NCBI GenBank assembly: GCA_001768515.1
Contig: MEOA01000010.1
Location: forward strand, 1-64,000
Length of the DNA stretch: 64,000 nucleotides
Reading direction: 5' to 3'
Origin: Bacteroidetes bacterium GWE2_42_24
GTDB lineage: Bacteria; Bacteroidota; Bacteroidia; Bacteroidales; TTA-H9
Both the position numbers and the translations under genes were made by a program. Positions 1 through 7,614 of this stretch are shown piece after piece. The notes beneath the pieces are model-generated. The model saw only the letters and a list, made by a program, of their open reading frames with translations. It had not been told where the DNA came from and ran no database searches. Every line of letters begins with the position of its first letter. Position 1 is the stretch's first letter.

Positions 1-1
1 C

Positions 2-550
2 GACAACATCACGCGAATCAGGAACATTATAGATCATGTCAGGGCATTTTCAAGAAGCGATGGCAATTATGTTCTAACAGGTTTCAATATAAATTCGAGT
101 ATTGAAAATGCAATCTCGATGATTATGGAGCAGTTCAAGCATTTAGACATTAATCTAAAAACTCATCTCGACCCGCAAATTCCACAAATCATTGGAAACA
201 CAATCAAGTTTGAGCAGGTTATCGTAAATCTATTGACCAATGCAAAAGACGCTGTACTCGATAGAAGAAACAAACAAAATGACTACAACGATCTAAAAGT
301 GGAAATCAGAACCTATCAGGAAAATCAATCCATCATCGTTGAAATTATTGACAACGGAATTGGAATACATAATGACGACATCCGAAATATCATGCTTCCG
401 TTCTACACCACCAAGGAGGAAGGAAAAGGCACCGGGCTCGGATTATCTATTTGCTACCAGATTATTAAAGAAATGAACGGAACCATTGATATATCGTCCG
501 ACTCAATAAACGGAACAAAAATCAAACTCGTTTTAAATATTAAAAAATAA
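2..550 (+). CDS. Sensor histidine kinase, C-terminal part (5' end outside window)
   Basis: The reading frame is open from base 2, so the gene starts before the window. The first residues (DNITRIRNIIDHVRAFSR) look like the second helix of a dimerisation/phosphoacceptor domain; the phospho-accepting His lies upstream and is not visible. The rest is a HATPase_c domain with an N box (NLLTNAKDAV), G1 (DNGIGI) and G2 (GKGTGLGLSI). The gene ends six bases before a sigma-54-type response regulator, so the two form a cognate two-component pair. The signal sensed cannot be told, as the sensory region is missing. Because the pair sits directly upstream of the gas vesicle genes in the same direction, a role in controlling them is a reasonable inference. 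Confidence 0.9.
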   Translation, partial: DNITRIRNIIDHVRAFSRSDGNYVLTGFNINSSIENAISMIMEQFKHLDINLKTHLDPQIPQIIGNTIKFEQVIVNLLTNAKDAVLDRRNKQNDYNDLKVEIRTYQENQSIIVEIIDNGIGIHNDDIRNIMLPFYTTKEEGKGTGLGLSICYQIIKEMNGTIDISSDSINGTKIKLVLNIKK

Positions 551-556
551 TCCAAT

Positions 557-1948
557 ATGGACAAAAATGATAAGATTAAAATTTTAATATTGGATGACGA
601 GAAGCAATTTACTGAAGAACTGAGCGGTTTTTTTGAAGACTCTGAATTCGAGTCGTTCGAGGCCAACACCGTAGCTGAAGGTAAAAGACTTCTATGCCTG
701 CATGTAATTGATCTTCTTATTTTGGATGTTAGATTGCCTGGGGCTAATGGCCTTGATGTTCTAAAAGAAGTGAAAACTCAATACCCATGCATGGAGGTCA
801 TCATTATTTCGGCACATGGCGATATGGATACAGTTATTAAAGCCATGAGACTTGGGGCATTCGACTATCTGCGCAAGCCGTTCCGTTTTATTGACATCCA
901 GATCGCTATCGAGCGTACACAAAAATATCTTCAGATGCAGCGAAAGTTAAAGCACATGGAAGAGAAAAATTCGCTGATCTCTAAAACACTTGAAAAGAAA
1001 ATTAACAGGCAGTTTATAGGAATTAGCCCTCAAATACTTGAAGTTTTTGAACAGGCTATTATAGCTGCAAATTATCCGGATGCCAATGTGCTGATTACCG
1101 GGGAGAGTGGTACAGGGAAAGAGAATATTGCCCGAATTATTCACTATTCAAGTTCCCGAAAGGACCATATCTTCGCTGCCGTCAACAGCAGTGCCATAAC
1201 TGATACACTTTTAGAAAGTGAATTTTTTGGACACAAGAAAGGATCGTTTACCGGCGCATTCACAGATAAAATGGGGTACTTTGAGGTGTGTAACCGGGGC
1301 ACCTTATTTCTCGACGAGATCGCTGATATGCCTTTCAATTTACAGGCCAAAATATTGCGCGCGACTGAAGAAAAAGTAATAACCCGAGTTGGAGATACAA
1401 ATCTGATCCACACTGACTTCCGAATTATATCTACCACGAATCATGACATTGAAGAACGGGTGGAAAGGAAAAACTTCAGGCTCGACTTACTTCATCGCCT
1501 GAATACATTACATATCCATATACCTGCTTTACGCGAAAGGCCAGAAGACATTAAACCACTTGTTGAACACTATATTGAAGTCTTTTCCACAAAATTGAAC
1601 AAACCAGATATTCAAGTTGCAAAAGAAGTTTTTGCTGTTCTAAAGAAGTACGATTTTCCCGGAAACGTCAGGGAATTAAGAAACATGACTGAACGTGCAA
1701 TCATGCTTTGCAAAGACAATTCGCTAGGAATTGATGATTTTAGAGTTAAATCTCATAGAGCAGAAAAAGAAACACCAAAGGTTGAAGAAGTCGACTTGAG
1801 GCTTAATGAAATTAAAATGATCAGGAAAGCACTGCAAATGTGCAAATACAATCAACAGACCACTGCTGATGCCTTAGGAATACATCGTGATGCACTTAGC
1901 CGCAAAATGAAAAAATATAATATTAAAATAAACAAAACCGAAGAATAA
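557..1948 (+). CDS. NtrC-family sigma-54 response regulator
   Basis: Three domains are visible in 463 residues. The receiver (about 1-120) has the acidic pair D13/D14, phospho-acceptor D57 in LLILDVRLPG and K107. The AAA+ sigma-54 interaction domain (about 153-390) has Walker A GESGTGKE at 182-189, the sigma-54 contact loop as GSFTGA at 229-234 (the usual form is GAFTGA) and Walker B FLDEI at 251-255. A Fis-type helix-turn-helix closes the protein (about 418-460, with ADALGIHRDALSRKM). Such proteins use ATP to open sigma-54 promoter complexes after phosphorylation by a partner kinase, here the gene just upstream. A long hairpin follows the gene. The nearest downstream target with a possible sigma-54 promoter is gvpA. 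Confidence 0.93.
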   Translation: MDKNDKIKILILDDEKQFTEELSGFFEDSEFESFEANTVAEGKRLLCLHVIDLLILDVRLPGANGLDVLKEVKTQYPCMEVIIISAHGDMDTVIKAMRLGAFDYLRKPFRFIDIQIAIERTQKYLQMQRKLKHMEEKNSLISKTLEKKINRQFIGISPQILEVFEQAIIAANYPDANVLITGESGTGKENIARIIHYSSSRKDHIFAAVNSSAITDTLLESEFFGHKKGSFTGAFTDKMGYFEVCNRGTLFLDEIADMPFNLQAKILRATEEKVITRVGDTNLIHTDFRIISTTNHDIEERVERKNFRLDLLHRLNTLHIHIPALRERPEDIKPLVEHYIEVFSTKLNKPDIQVAKEVFAVLKKYDFPGNVRELRNMTERAIMLCKDNSLGIDDFRVKSHRAEKETPKVEEVDLRLNEIKMIRKALQMCKYNQQTTADALGIHRDALSRKMKKYNIKINKTEE

Positions 1949-1964
1949 GCTGGAGGTAAATCAA

Positions 1965-2018
1965 AACGCTTTGTTTAAAAAGCGATTCTGGAATGAATCG
2001 CTTTTTAAACAAGGCGTT
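1965..2018 (+). terminator. 24-bp hairpin after the response regulator gene
   Basis: Two 24-base arms (1965-1988 and 1995-2018) are inverted copies with a single mismatch and a six-base loop TGGAAT. The hairpin starts 17 bases after the response regulator stop codon and probably ends that transcript. It has no clear T-run after it, so another role is possible, for example transcript stabilisation or a protein-binding palindrome upstream of the gas vesicle genes. Confidence 0.6.
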
Positions 2019-2297
2019 ATCTGTGCACTTAAATGATAAACCTATGCCTCAACTATTTAGCATCATGTTCTTCCATCCAAATTGTCCATCTAATCGGCCA
2101 AAATTCAAGTTTTCTAATTGGAATTCTGTCATCCGCGTTATCACGTACCTAAGCGATAATTTTGACAACAAACCAAAATATACAACTAAAATTAACACAT
2201 GAAACGCCGTAGATAAAAAAAAGAAAAATTACTTTAACATTAGTATCCAAACAATTAGGCCGACAAAAAAAATTGTCTAAGCCATGTAACATATTTC

Positions 2298-2313
2298 CGG
2301 CACAGCCTTTGGT
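2298..2313 (+). promoter_or_regulatory. Possible sigma-54 promoter for the gas vesicle locus
   Basis: The sequence CGGCACAGCCTTTGGT fits the sigma-54 form TGGCAC-N5-TTGC at most positions. GG at 2299-2300 is ten bases from GG at 2311-2312, but the -12 element reads TTGG rather than TTGC, which is a mismatch at an important base. Transcription would start near 2324, giving a leader of about 140 bases. The neighbouring NtrC-type regulator supports the reading; without it the site would be weak. Confidence 0.4.
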
Positions 2314-2392
2314 TTAGGGACTCGAGTAAAGTTAAATGGACAGTACGATAATTCCAGTTCTTACTGGATTTTGAGACTCAAAGTTTAATGTA

Positions 2393-2465
2393 GATCAAAA
2401 AGAGATAAGCCGTCACTCTAATAAAGCACGGCAAATTTTTAACTAATTAATAGGAGATTAAAAAC
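2393..2465 (+). repeat. gvpA leader repeat, copy 1
   Basis: This leader is nearly repeated at 2689-2760 before the second gvpA. Both contain GTCACTCTAA followed by AAAGCACGG, then an A/T-rich run and a GGAG ribosome-binding site. Here GCCGT (2409-2413) and ACGGC (2428-2432) can pair to make a hairpin with a 14-base loop. Confidence 0.75.
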
Positions 2466-2672
2466 ATGGCAGTAGAAAAAACAATCGGATCATCAAGCTT
2501 AGTTGAAGTGATTGACCGTATTCTTGACAAAGGTGTAGTTGTTGATGCATGGGTAAGAGTATCATTGGTTGGTATCGAATTGCTTGCTATCGAAGCAAGA
2601 ATCGTTGTCGCTTCTGTTGAAACTTATCTGAAATATGCCGAAGCTATTGGCTTAACAGCTAAAGCAGCATAA
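2466..2672 (+). CDS. gvpA: Gas vesicle shell protein GvpA, copy 1
   Basis: This 68-residue protein is the main structural subunit that polymerises into the gas vesicle wall. It matches the GvpA family along its whole length, with the core [20 protein letters not shown] and the second helix region [16 protein letters not shown]. As I remember them, cyanobacterial GvpA sequences are very close. It differs from copy 2 (starting at 2761) only at residue 2 (Ala here, Ser there). The start is set by TAGGAG about ten bases upstream and by the usual family N-terminus. A duplicated shell gene with its own leader suggests a need for high dosage. Confidence 0.98.
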   Translation: MAVEKTIGSSSLVEVIDRILDKGVVVDAWVRVSLVGIELLAIEARIVVASVETYLKYAEAIGLTAKAA

Positions 2673-2688
2673 GTATTTCGCTTCAAAG

Positions 2689-2760
2689 AATCAAAAAAAA
2701 AGAGGTAACCGTCACTCTAACAAAGCACGGAAAATTTAATTAAAAATAGGAGAAAAAGTT
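2689..2760 (+). repeat. gvpA leader repeat, copy 2
   Basis: Second copy of the leader seen at 2393-2465. The hairpin arms are CCGT (2709-2712) and ACGG (2727-2730), and the 14-base loop differs from copy 1 at one base. The GGAG ribosome-binding site is kept. There is no room for a separate promoter of usual size between the hairpin and gvpA copy 1. Confidence 0.75.
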
Positions 2761-2967
2761 ATGTCAGTAGAAAAGACAATCGGATCGTCAAGCTTGGTTG
2801 AAGTTATCGACCGTATTCTTGACAAAGGTGTTGTAGTTGATGCATGGGTAAGAGTATCACTGGTAGGCATCGAATTACTTGCTATCGAAGCAAGAATCGT
2901 TGTTGCTTCCGTTGAAACTTACCTGAAATATGCTGAAGCCATTGGGTTAACTGCAAAAGCCGCCTAA
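2761..2967 (+). CDS. gvpA: Gas vesicle shell protein GvpA, copy 2
   Basis: A second 68-residue GvpA, identical to copy 1 except for Ser at residue 2. By hand count about 21 codons differ silently between the copies, so the duplication is not very recent or the copies are not being homogenised, and the protein is under strong constraint. TAGGAG lies upstream of the ATG. A short inverted repeat (GTTTT-gctgt-AAAAC, 2971-2985) right after the stop codon could reduce read-through so that more shell protein is made than accessory proteins; this is an inference from position only. Confidence 0.98.
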   Translation: MSVEKTIGSSSLVEVIDRILDKGVVVDAWVRVSLVGIELLAIEARIVVASVETYLKYAEAIGLTAKAA

Positions 2968-3087
2968 GGGGTTTTGCTGTAAAACAGTTATTCTTGCTAA
3001 ACATCCTTCAGGATTCAGTTCCCAAAAGCATGTGTTACCAGGAATTACTCTTTTATCGTCCAATAAAACTACTCAAACCTTAAAGCA

Positions 3088-3696
3088 ATGAATTACCAGC
3101 CTGAATTAAACATCGATGGTTTTCTTAACAACATCATCAGTTCCTACGAAAATAGAATTCAAAAAATTCAGACTGCATTCCAATCGTCAGAAAGCATATC
3201 AGAATCAAGCCATTTCCTGTTCGACAATGTCCATAGTACATTAAACGATCTCAGAAATGAAAGGGATCATTTAAATGCCAGGCTTTGCGAAACTCTTGCA
3301 AAAAATGGTTCACTCCGGAAAAAAGATTACAACACCATAATGTCAGGCATTCTTTGCGCGCTCAAAGAAAAAGAGAAAGAGGCCGAAACACAATTTTTAA
3401 GTTTTATTGAAACTCAGAAAGAAACAGCCCAGGCTCTTAAAACAAGCCTGTTAGGCATCAAAGATATTACTTCCCCGGATGTCACCGAAAATATTAATCT
3501 GGTAAAAATTCAACTTTCCAGAATTTCCGAATTACAGGAAATGAGAAAGGAAACGGTGATAAAAACCTTTAGTGATTTCCAGAATTTGCATAACCGAATG
3601 ATAGATAGCCTTAACGACTTACTTAATAAAGGCGATCAAATTCACATCAATGATATCAAAAAAATCAACGATCAGCTCATCAAAGATCTCAACTAA
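3088..3696 (+). CDS. Coiled-coil protein of the gas vesicle locus, unknown function
   Basis: This 202-residue protein has no recognised domain. It is highly charged, almost wholly helical by composition, and has no signal peptide or membrane segment. A stretch around residues 52-90 (LRNERDHLNARL, then RKKDYNTIMSGI) resembles the repeats of the GvpC-like protein encoded next (RLSTYKDLMSGI and RINDYNGVMKEI there), so the two may be distant relatives. Its position between gvpA and the GvpC-like gene points to a surface-binding or minor structural role. It has no obvious Shine-Dalgarno sequence, unlike its neighbours. Confidence 0.8.
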   Translation: MNYQPELNIDGFLNNIISSYENRIQKIQTAFQSSESISESSHFLFDNVHSTLNDLRNERDHLNARLCETLAKNGSLRKKDYNTIMSGILCALKEKEKEAETQFLSFIETQKETAQALKTSLLGIKDITSPDVTENINLVKIQLSRISELQEMRKETVIKTFSDFQNLHNRMIDSLNDLLNKGDQIHINDIKKINDQLIKDLN

Positions 3697-3738
3697 AGCG
3701 CAAACTAATTTATTCACAAAACAAGAGGAGAAACGAAA

Positions 3739-4890
3739 ATGGGACTATCATCAGAAATGAAGAATTTAAGTGAAGAAATGATTGCTTCATTTAAACAACG
3801 GATTAAAGAAAATGAAGAACTTGTTACCGATGTGCAGAAAACCCTCGATGGCTTTCGCAAAGACCACAAGGAAATGGCGGCTGTTTTAAGTGCCAACGCC
3901 AAAGCACTCAGGAAAGATCTGAACCAGAGCGAAAAAGAACGCCTGAGCACCTATAAAGACTTGATGTCAGGAATTAACAGCATTATCTCTACCATTCAAC
4001 AAGAGGTAGTTGCTATTCAAACTTCTGCATCCCACATGATCAAGGAGTTCACGACCGAAAGGTCGCAGATGGCCGAAGAATTGAATCAAACTTTTAAGCA
4101 GAACAGAGATGAAAGAACGGCGGACGGAAAAGTCCGTATGACAGAATTCAAGGCACTGATGAAATATATCAACAACGATATTACAAACATCAACGACGAA
4201 GTAGCTGCAATTTTTAAAAGCACCAATGAAATGCTCGAAAAGTTCGACAAAGAACATCAGGAAATGTCGGCTGAACTGAAAGCTGAATTAACCCAGAATC
4301 TGGCTGAACGGGTAGAATATACCCGGAATTTACTCCATGGGTTTCAGACAAGATTAGCAGAAATTGGCAAGGAAAATCAAAAGATGGCTCAAAAGCTACA
4401 AAAAGACCTGGCCAAAGGCGAAATGGGAAGAATTAACGACTACAATGGAGTAATGAAGGAAATTCATACCGCTATTAAAGGAATCCAGAAAGAAGTAAAG
4501 GAAGTTCAGAAAGCAACTTCTGTAGTGCTTGGAAATTACAAACAAGACCGCGGAGGTGCAACTGCCGAATGGAACAAAATGCAGGCTGCCATTGCCAAAA
4601 TCAGAAATACAGGAGTTGTAGAGCAACCAAAACCGGTGGAGAAGAAAGTCGTGACAGCTAATGAACCAGTTATTGAAACTCAGGTGGTAGTCAAGCCAAA
4701 AGCAGTAACTCCGATGACACTGGAGGAAAAGGTTCTGGATTATATCAACAACCACCCAAATGGGTTGCGGATTTCTGAAATGGAACAGCCTCTTGGGGAG
4801 ACGCGAATGAAACTTGGATTTATAGCCAAAGGTTTATTGGAAGAAGGGAAAGTCCAGAAACTGGACAACATCTATTTCCCGGCAAAATAG
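3739..4890 (+). CDS. GvpC-like 33-residue repeat protein with C-terminal winged-helix-like domain
   Basis: This is a 383-residue helical protein. Aromatic residues recur every 32-33 positions (F39, Y72, F104, F137, F169, F202, Y235, Y267), marking about seven repeats of two alternating kinds: one starts F-x-x-[DE]-x-x-[EQ]-M-[AS], the other [YF]-x-x-[LV]-M-x-x-I. Cyanobacterial GvpC, which binds and stiffens the outer vesicle surface, is built from 33-residue repeats, so the same role is likely here. Residues 292-325 are a Pro/Val/Lys-rich linker. Residues 326-383 (TLEEKVLDYINNHP, then RMKLGFIAKGLLEEGKV) look like a small winged helix, unusual for a vesicle surface protein. GAGGAG lies upstream of the ATG. 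The family name rests on repeat period and location, not on a sequence search. Confidence 0.75.
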   Translation: MGLSSEMKNLSEEMIASFKQRIKENEELVTDVQKTLDGFRKDHKEMAAVLSANAKALRKDLNQSEKERLSTYKDLMSGINSIISTIQQEVVAIQTSASHMIKEFTTERSQMAEELNQTFKQNRDERTADGKVRMTEFKALMKYINNDITNINDEVAAIFKSTNEMLEKFDKEHQEMSAELKAELTQNLAERVEYTRNLLHGFQTRLAEIGKENQKMAQKLQKDLAKGEMGRINDYNGVMKEIHTAIKGIQKEVKEVQKATSVVLGNYKQDRGGATAEWNKMQAAIAKIRNTGVVEQPKPVEKKVVTANEPVIETQVVVKPKAVTPMTLEEKVLDYINNHPNGLRISEMEQPLGETRMKLGFIAKGLLEEGKVQKLDNIYFPAK

Positions 4891-4978
4891 AATCAGGTTA
4901 TACTAAAATTATCGAAGTGGCCTATTCTTAAAAAGGGTAGTGCCATTTCGTACCAATAGCTTATCAATTTCCCAGATA

Positions 4979-5290
4979 ATGTCTAAAACAATAGAATGCG
5001 CATTCTGCAGTGGCACAGGTAAAGATCCTTATGCCTTACTCTCCGCTTCCTCGTGTTGTCTGGTGTGCGAAGGAACAGGACAGGTTGAAGTCGCTGAACC
5101 GGCAACAGTCTGTATTTTTTGTTCGGGCACAGGCAAAAACCCACTGGGAGCCAGAGTTACATGTATAGTCTGCGGTGGAAAAGGAATGAATTATCGCAAA
5201 GGCAATACAAAATGTGAACAGTGTAAGGGCTCGGGAAAATCGAGAGATGGCTTGCCTTGTCCCCATTGCGGTGGGGTGGGTTTAATATAA
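4979..5290 (+). CDS. DnaJ-type zinc finger protein (six CxxCxGxG motifs)
   Basis: About 103 residues, almost wholly made of six CxxCxGxG or similar motifs: CAFCSGTG, CLVCEGTG, CIFCSGTG, CIVCGGKG, CEQCKGSG and CPHCGGVG. This is the zinc-binding, substrate-contacting module of type I DnaJ, without a J domain or C-terminal domains. DnaJ itself has four such motifs. It may hold unfolded vesicle proteins or work with the J-domain GvpF/L protein (starting at 12155) and the DnaK (starting at 17133). A GTG at 4940 would add 13 residues, but the ATG at 4979 gives a natural N-terminus and is preferred. Confidence 0.8.
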   Translation: MSKTIECAFCSGTGKDPYALLSASSCCLVCEGTGQVEVAEPATVCIFCSGTGKNPLGARVTCIVCGGKGMNYRKGNTKCEQCKGSGKSRDGLPCPHCGGVGLI

Positions 5291-5306
5291 AATTACTTAA
5301 TCATCC

Positions 5307-5486
5307 ATGAATACAGGAAATATAGTTTTGAAAAGTCTGCAAAAAAGACAAGAAGCAATGCTTAAGCATGTTGCCCGCAGAGATGCTTTCCTGATTCGAA
5401 AGGACCAATTGATAAAGGATATTGAAGAGGCTCGGGAAATCTGGGCAAATACATTAAACCAATTGCCCAAACAAGAATTTAATTAA
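5307..5486 (+). CDS. Small 59-residue protein of unknown function
   Basis: An ATG-started frame of 59 codons fills the gap between the zinc finger gene and gvpN. The product is highly charged and likely helical (SLQKRQEAMLKHVARR, then DQLIKDIEEAREIWANTL), with no cysteine or membrane segment. It resembles the helical character of other small genes here, but I recognise no family. The tight fit between neighbours (16 bases before, 21 after) supports it being real, while the short length leaves doubt. Confidence 0.6.
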   Translation: MNTGNIVLKSLQKRQEAMLKHVARRDAFLIRKDQLIKDIEEAREIWANTLNQLPKQEFN

Positions 5487-5507
5487 CGCTCCATTTAAGG
5501 AATAAAC

Positions 5508-6425
5508 ATGAGTACCAATAACGAAACCAATACGATACTTGAACCTCGCAAAATGGCAAATTTTGTTGAAACAGAGTACATCAAAAACATCACCAACCGT
5601 GGTCTGACATATATAAAAGCAGGGTTTCCTGTTCATTTCAGAGGTCCGTCTGGAACTGGCAAAACAACAGTAGCGATGCATCTGGCAAGCAAAATAGGAC
5701 GCCCGGTTGTCATTATTCATGGCGATTCGGAGTATAAAACATCTGATCTGGTAGGAAGCGAATCGGGTTATAGGTTCAGAAAATTGGACGATAGGTTCAT
5801 CCATAGTGTCCACAAACAAGAGGAGGATATGGAAAAAAAATGGGTGAACAATCGACTGACAATTGCTGTAAAAAACGGATTTACATTAATTTATGATGAG
5901 TTTACCCGCTCGCGTGCTGAAGCTAACAATATCCTTTTGCCAATCCTTCAGGAACGAATGATGAGTACTTCAGCCGGAAAAGAGGCTGATTATTACATGA
6001 AAGTTCATCCTGACTTCTGCGCTATTTTTACTTCAAATCCTGAAGAATACGCGGGTGTTAACCGCACCCAGGATGCCTTACGTGACAGAATGGTAACGAT
6101 GGATCTCGATCATTTCGATTACGAAACCGAATTGAAAATTGCGATGGCAAAATCCAATCTCTCGTTGGAAGATACAGAGAAGATTGTGAAGGTTGTAAGA
6201 GGATTGCGCGAATCGGGAAAAACTGAGTTTGATCCAACTGTAAGAGGTTCAATCATGATCGCAAAAACTTTGGCAACATTGCACTCCTCTCCTTCAAAAG
6301 ACAACGAGATGTTTCGGTTAATCTGCCAGGATATTCTAACATCTGAAACCAGTCGCGTAGGTTCGAAAACCAATCAGGAAAAAGTCAGGTTAATTGTGAA
6401 CGACCTGATTGACCTTAATTGTTAA
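5508..6425 (+). CDS. gvpN: Gas vesicle protein GvpN, MoxR-type AAA ATPase
   Basis: A 305-residue AAA+ ATPase with Walker A GPSGTGKT at 46-53, Walker B LIYDEFTRS and the family stretch SNPEEYAGVNRTQDALRDRM. GvpN is found in nearly all gas vesicle clusters and is needed for full enlargement of the vesicles. It is thought to remodel or thread partners by ATP hydrolysis, like its MoxR relatives. AAGGA lies upstream of the ATG. Length is usual for the family. The protein looks intact. Confidence 0.97.
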   Translation: MSTNNETNTILEPRKMANFVETEYIKNITNRGLTYIKAGFPVHFRGPSGTGKTTVAMHLASKIGRPVVIIHGDSEYKTSDLVGSESGYRFRKLDDRFIHSVHKQEEDMEKKWVNNRLTIAVKNGFTLIYDEFTRSRAEANNILLPILQERMMSTSAGKEADYYMKVHPDFCAIFTSNPEEYAGVNRTQDALRDRMVTMDLDHFDYETELKIAMAKSNLSLEDTEKIVKVVRGLRESGKTEFDPTVRGSIMIAKTLATLHSSPSKDNEMFRLICQDILTSETSRVGSKTNQEKVRLIVNDLIDLNC

Positions 6426-6467
6426 CAGTTTTTTATTACACATTAATTATTTATACAAAAACTCACT

Positions 6468-6767
6468 ATGCCTATTTCAATCGCCATAAAAGGACTTCAG
6501 AGCATCAAATTGATGCAGAATGTCAAGAAATCGGGAATACCAAACAAAGAGGACTCTGAGTTCATAAAACTGTATATGTACGAAAAGGAAAGAAACCGGC
6601 TTAAAGGTGAAGAAATCAGGATTTTACTACGACTGGAATTCATTCAAAACAGGTTGCAGGAGATCCAGAGTTTTTATGATAAAAAAGCAGAACAAATGCA
6701 AATTAAAGAAGGAGAAAATTCAAATCAGGAGAAAACTGATTGGAAAACCATGTCGATTGACTACTAA
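6468..6767 (+). CDS. Small helical gas vesicle locus protein, possibly GvpV-like
   Basis: A 99-residue protein with a charged helical middle (EKERNRLKGEEIRILLRL, then IQNRLQEIQSFYDKK) and a loose C-terminal tail. Small helical proteins named GvpV or GvpT occur next to gvpN and gvpF/L in cyanobacteria and other bacteria and have a similar pattern, so this may be one, but the match is by general character only. It lies between gvpN and the first gvpF/L in the same direction. Confidence 0.7.
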   Translation: MPISIAIKGLQSIKLMQNVKKSGIPNKEDSEFIKLYMYEKERNRLKGEEIRILLRLEFIQNRLQEIQSFYDKKAEQMQIKEGENSNQEKTDWKTMSIDY

Positions 6768-6799
6768 AAGCAATAAATTCTGAAAAAAAATAAAATTGT

Positions 6800-7603
6800 A
6801 TGGAAACCGGGTTATATCTTTATTGCATCAGACAAAAGTGCAATGAACCGATAGAAGTTAATAAGACGATGTCTGGTGATGAGAAAATCCAAATCTTTCC
6901 TTTCATGGATTTGGAAGCCGTGATCAGTGATGTATCGATCGAGGAATTCAGTTCAGAGGAAATTCAGAAAAAAGCAGAAGAAGACCTGGAATGGATAAAA
7001 GGGAAAGCACAAATACATGAACAAGTAATTGAGCAGGCCATGAGAACGGGCGGTTCGGCCATTATTCCAGTAATTCCTATGCAATTTGGTGTGATTTTTA
7101 AAACAAGGGAAAAACTACAGGAAACCTTATTTACTAATCTTGAAAAATTCAGAAAAAGTCTAAGATTCTTAACCGGAAAACAAGAATGGGGTGTAAAAGC
7201 ATACCTTAATCAAAAAGTTTTTGAAGTATTTCTTGAGAAAGGAAACGAGGAATTAATGGCTAAAAAGAGAGAAGCAGAAGCTTTACCTAAGGGATTGTCC
7301 TTTTTTGCAAAGAAAAAAGCAGCCTCAACAATCGACGAAGTAAAAGAAAAAGAATTAGATAAAATCATCAACGAAATATATAAAAGTTTAGCCGAATCGG
7401 TTGTCAGTCTTCATAAAGCGAAAATTTTAGAAAAGGACTTCACATTAATGACTGAAGAAATGATTTTGAATGGATTCTATTTAATTGAAGAATCAAGATT
7501 AAATGAATTTAGAGGAAAAGCAGAAGAATTTCGGGAAAAGTTTAATCCACGCGGAATAAAAATTGAAATGAGCGGCCCCTGGCCTTCCTATCATTTCATT
7601 TAA
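6800..7603 (+). CDS. Gas vesicle protein GvpF/GvpL family, paralog 1
   Basis: A 267-residue member of the GvpL/GvpF family, minor proteins that bind GvpA and are thought to guide nucleation of the vesicle wall. Family marks are the N-terminal strand LYLYCIRQK, the middle VIPMQFGVIFKT, the EWGVKAYL segment and the C-terminal MSGPWPSYHFI. A Lys-rich insertion around LPKGLSFFAKKKA corresponds to the region that distinguishes F-type members. It is most like the paralog at 15532 and less like the three at 12155, 13197 and 13958. Confidence 0.93.
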   Translation: METGLYLYCIRQKCNEPIEVNKTMSGDEKIQIFPFMDLEAVISDVSIEEFSSEEIQKKAEEDLEWIKGKAQIHEQVIEQAMRTGGSAIIPVIPMQFGVIFKTREKLQETLFTNLEKFRKSLRFLTGKQEWGVKAYLNQKVFEVFLEKGNEELMAKKREAEALPKGLSFFAKKKAASTIDEVKEKELDKIINEIYKSLAESVVSLHKAKILEKDFTLMTEEMILNGFYLIEESRLNEFRGKAEEFREKFNPRGIKIEMSGPWPSYHFI

Positions 7604-7614
7604 TCTTTATAACA

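Larger units (their letters stand above)
2019..2465 (+). promoter_or_regulatory. Non-coding regulatory region upstream of gvpA
   Basis: About 450 bases without a convincing gene separate the regulator from the first gvpA. The stretch holds a sigma-54-like promoter at 2298-2313 and the gvpA leader hairpin at 2409-2432. An ACAATT/AATTGT inverted pair lies around 2249-2277 and could be an activator site, but this is weak. No good Bacteroidetes TAnnTTTG promoter was found ahead of gvpA. Confidence 0.45.

Noticed and set aside
1993-2202. A 69-codon frame after the response regulator
   Set aside because: Its start codon lies inside the 24-bp hairpin and the product has no coding look; the stretch is better read as regulatory.
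3088-3696. Naming the 202-residue gene as GvpC
   Set aside because: It lacks the regular 33-residue period; the next gene has it and is the better candidate.
4940-5290. GTG start for the zinc finger gene
   Set aside because: The 13 added residues carry nothing of the family; the ATG at 4979 directly precedes the first Cys motif.
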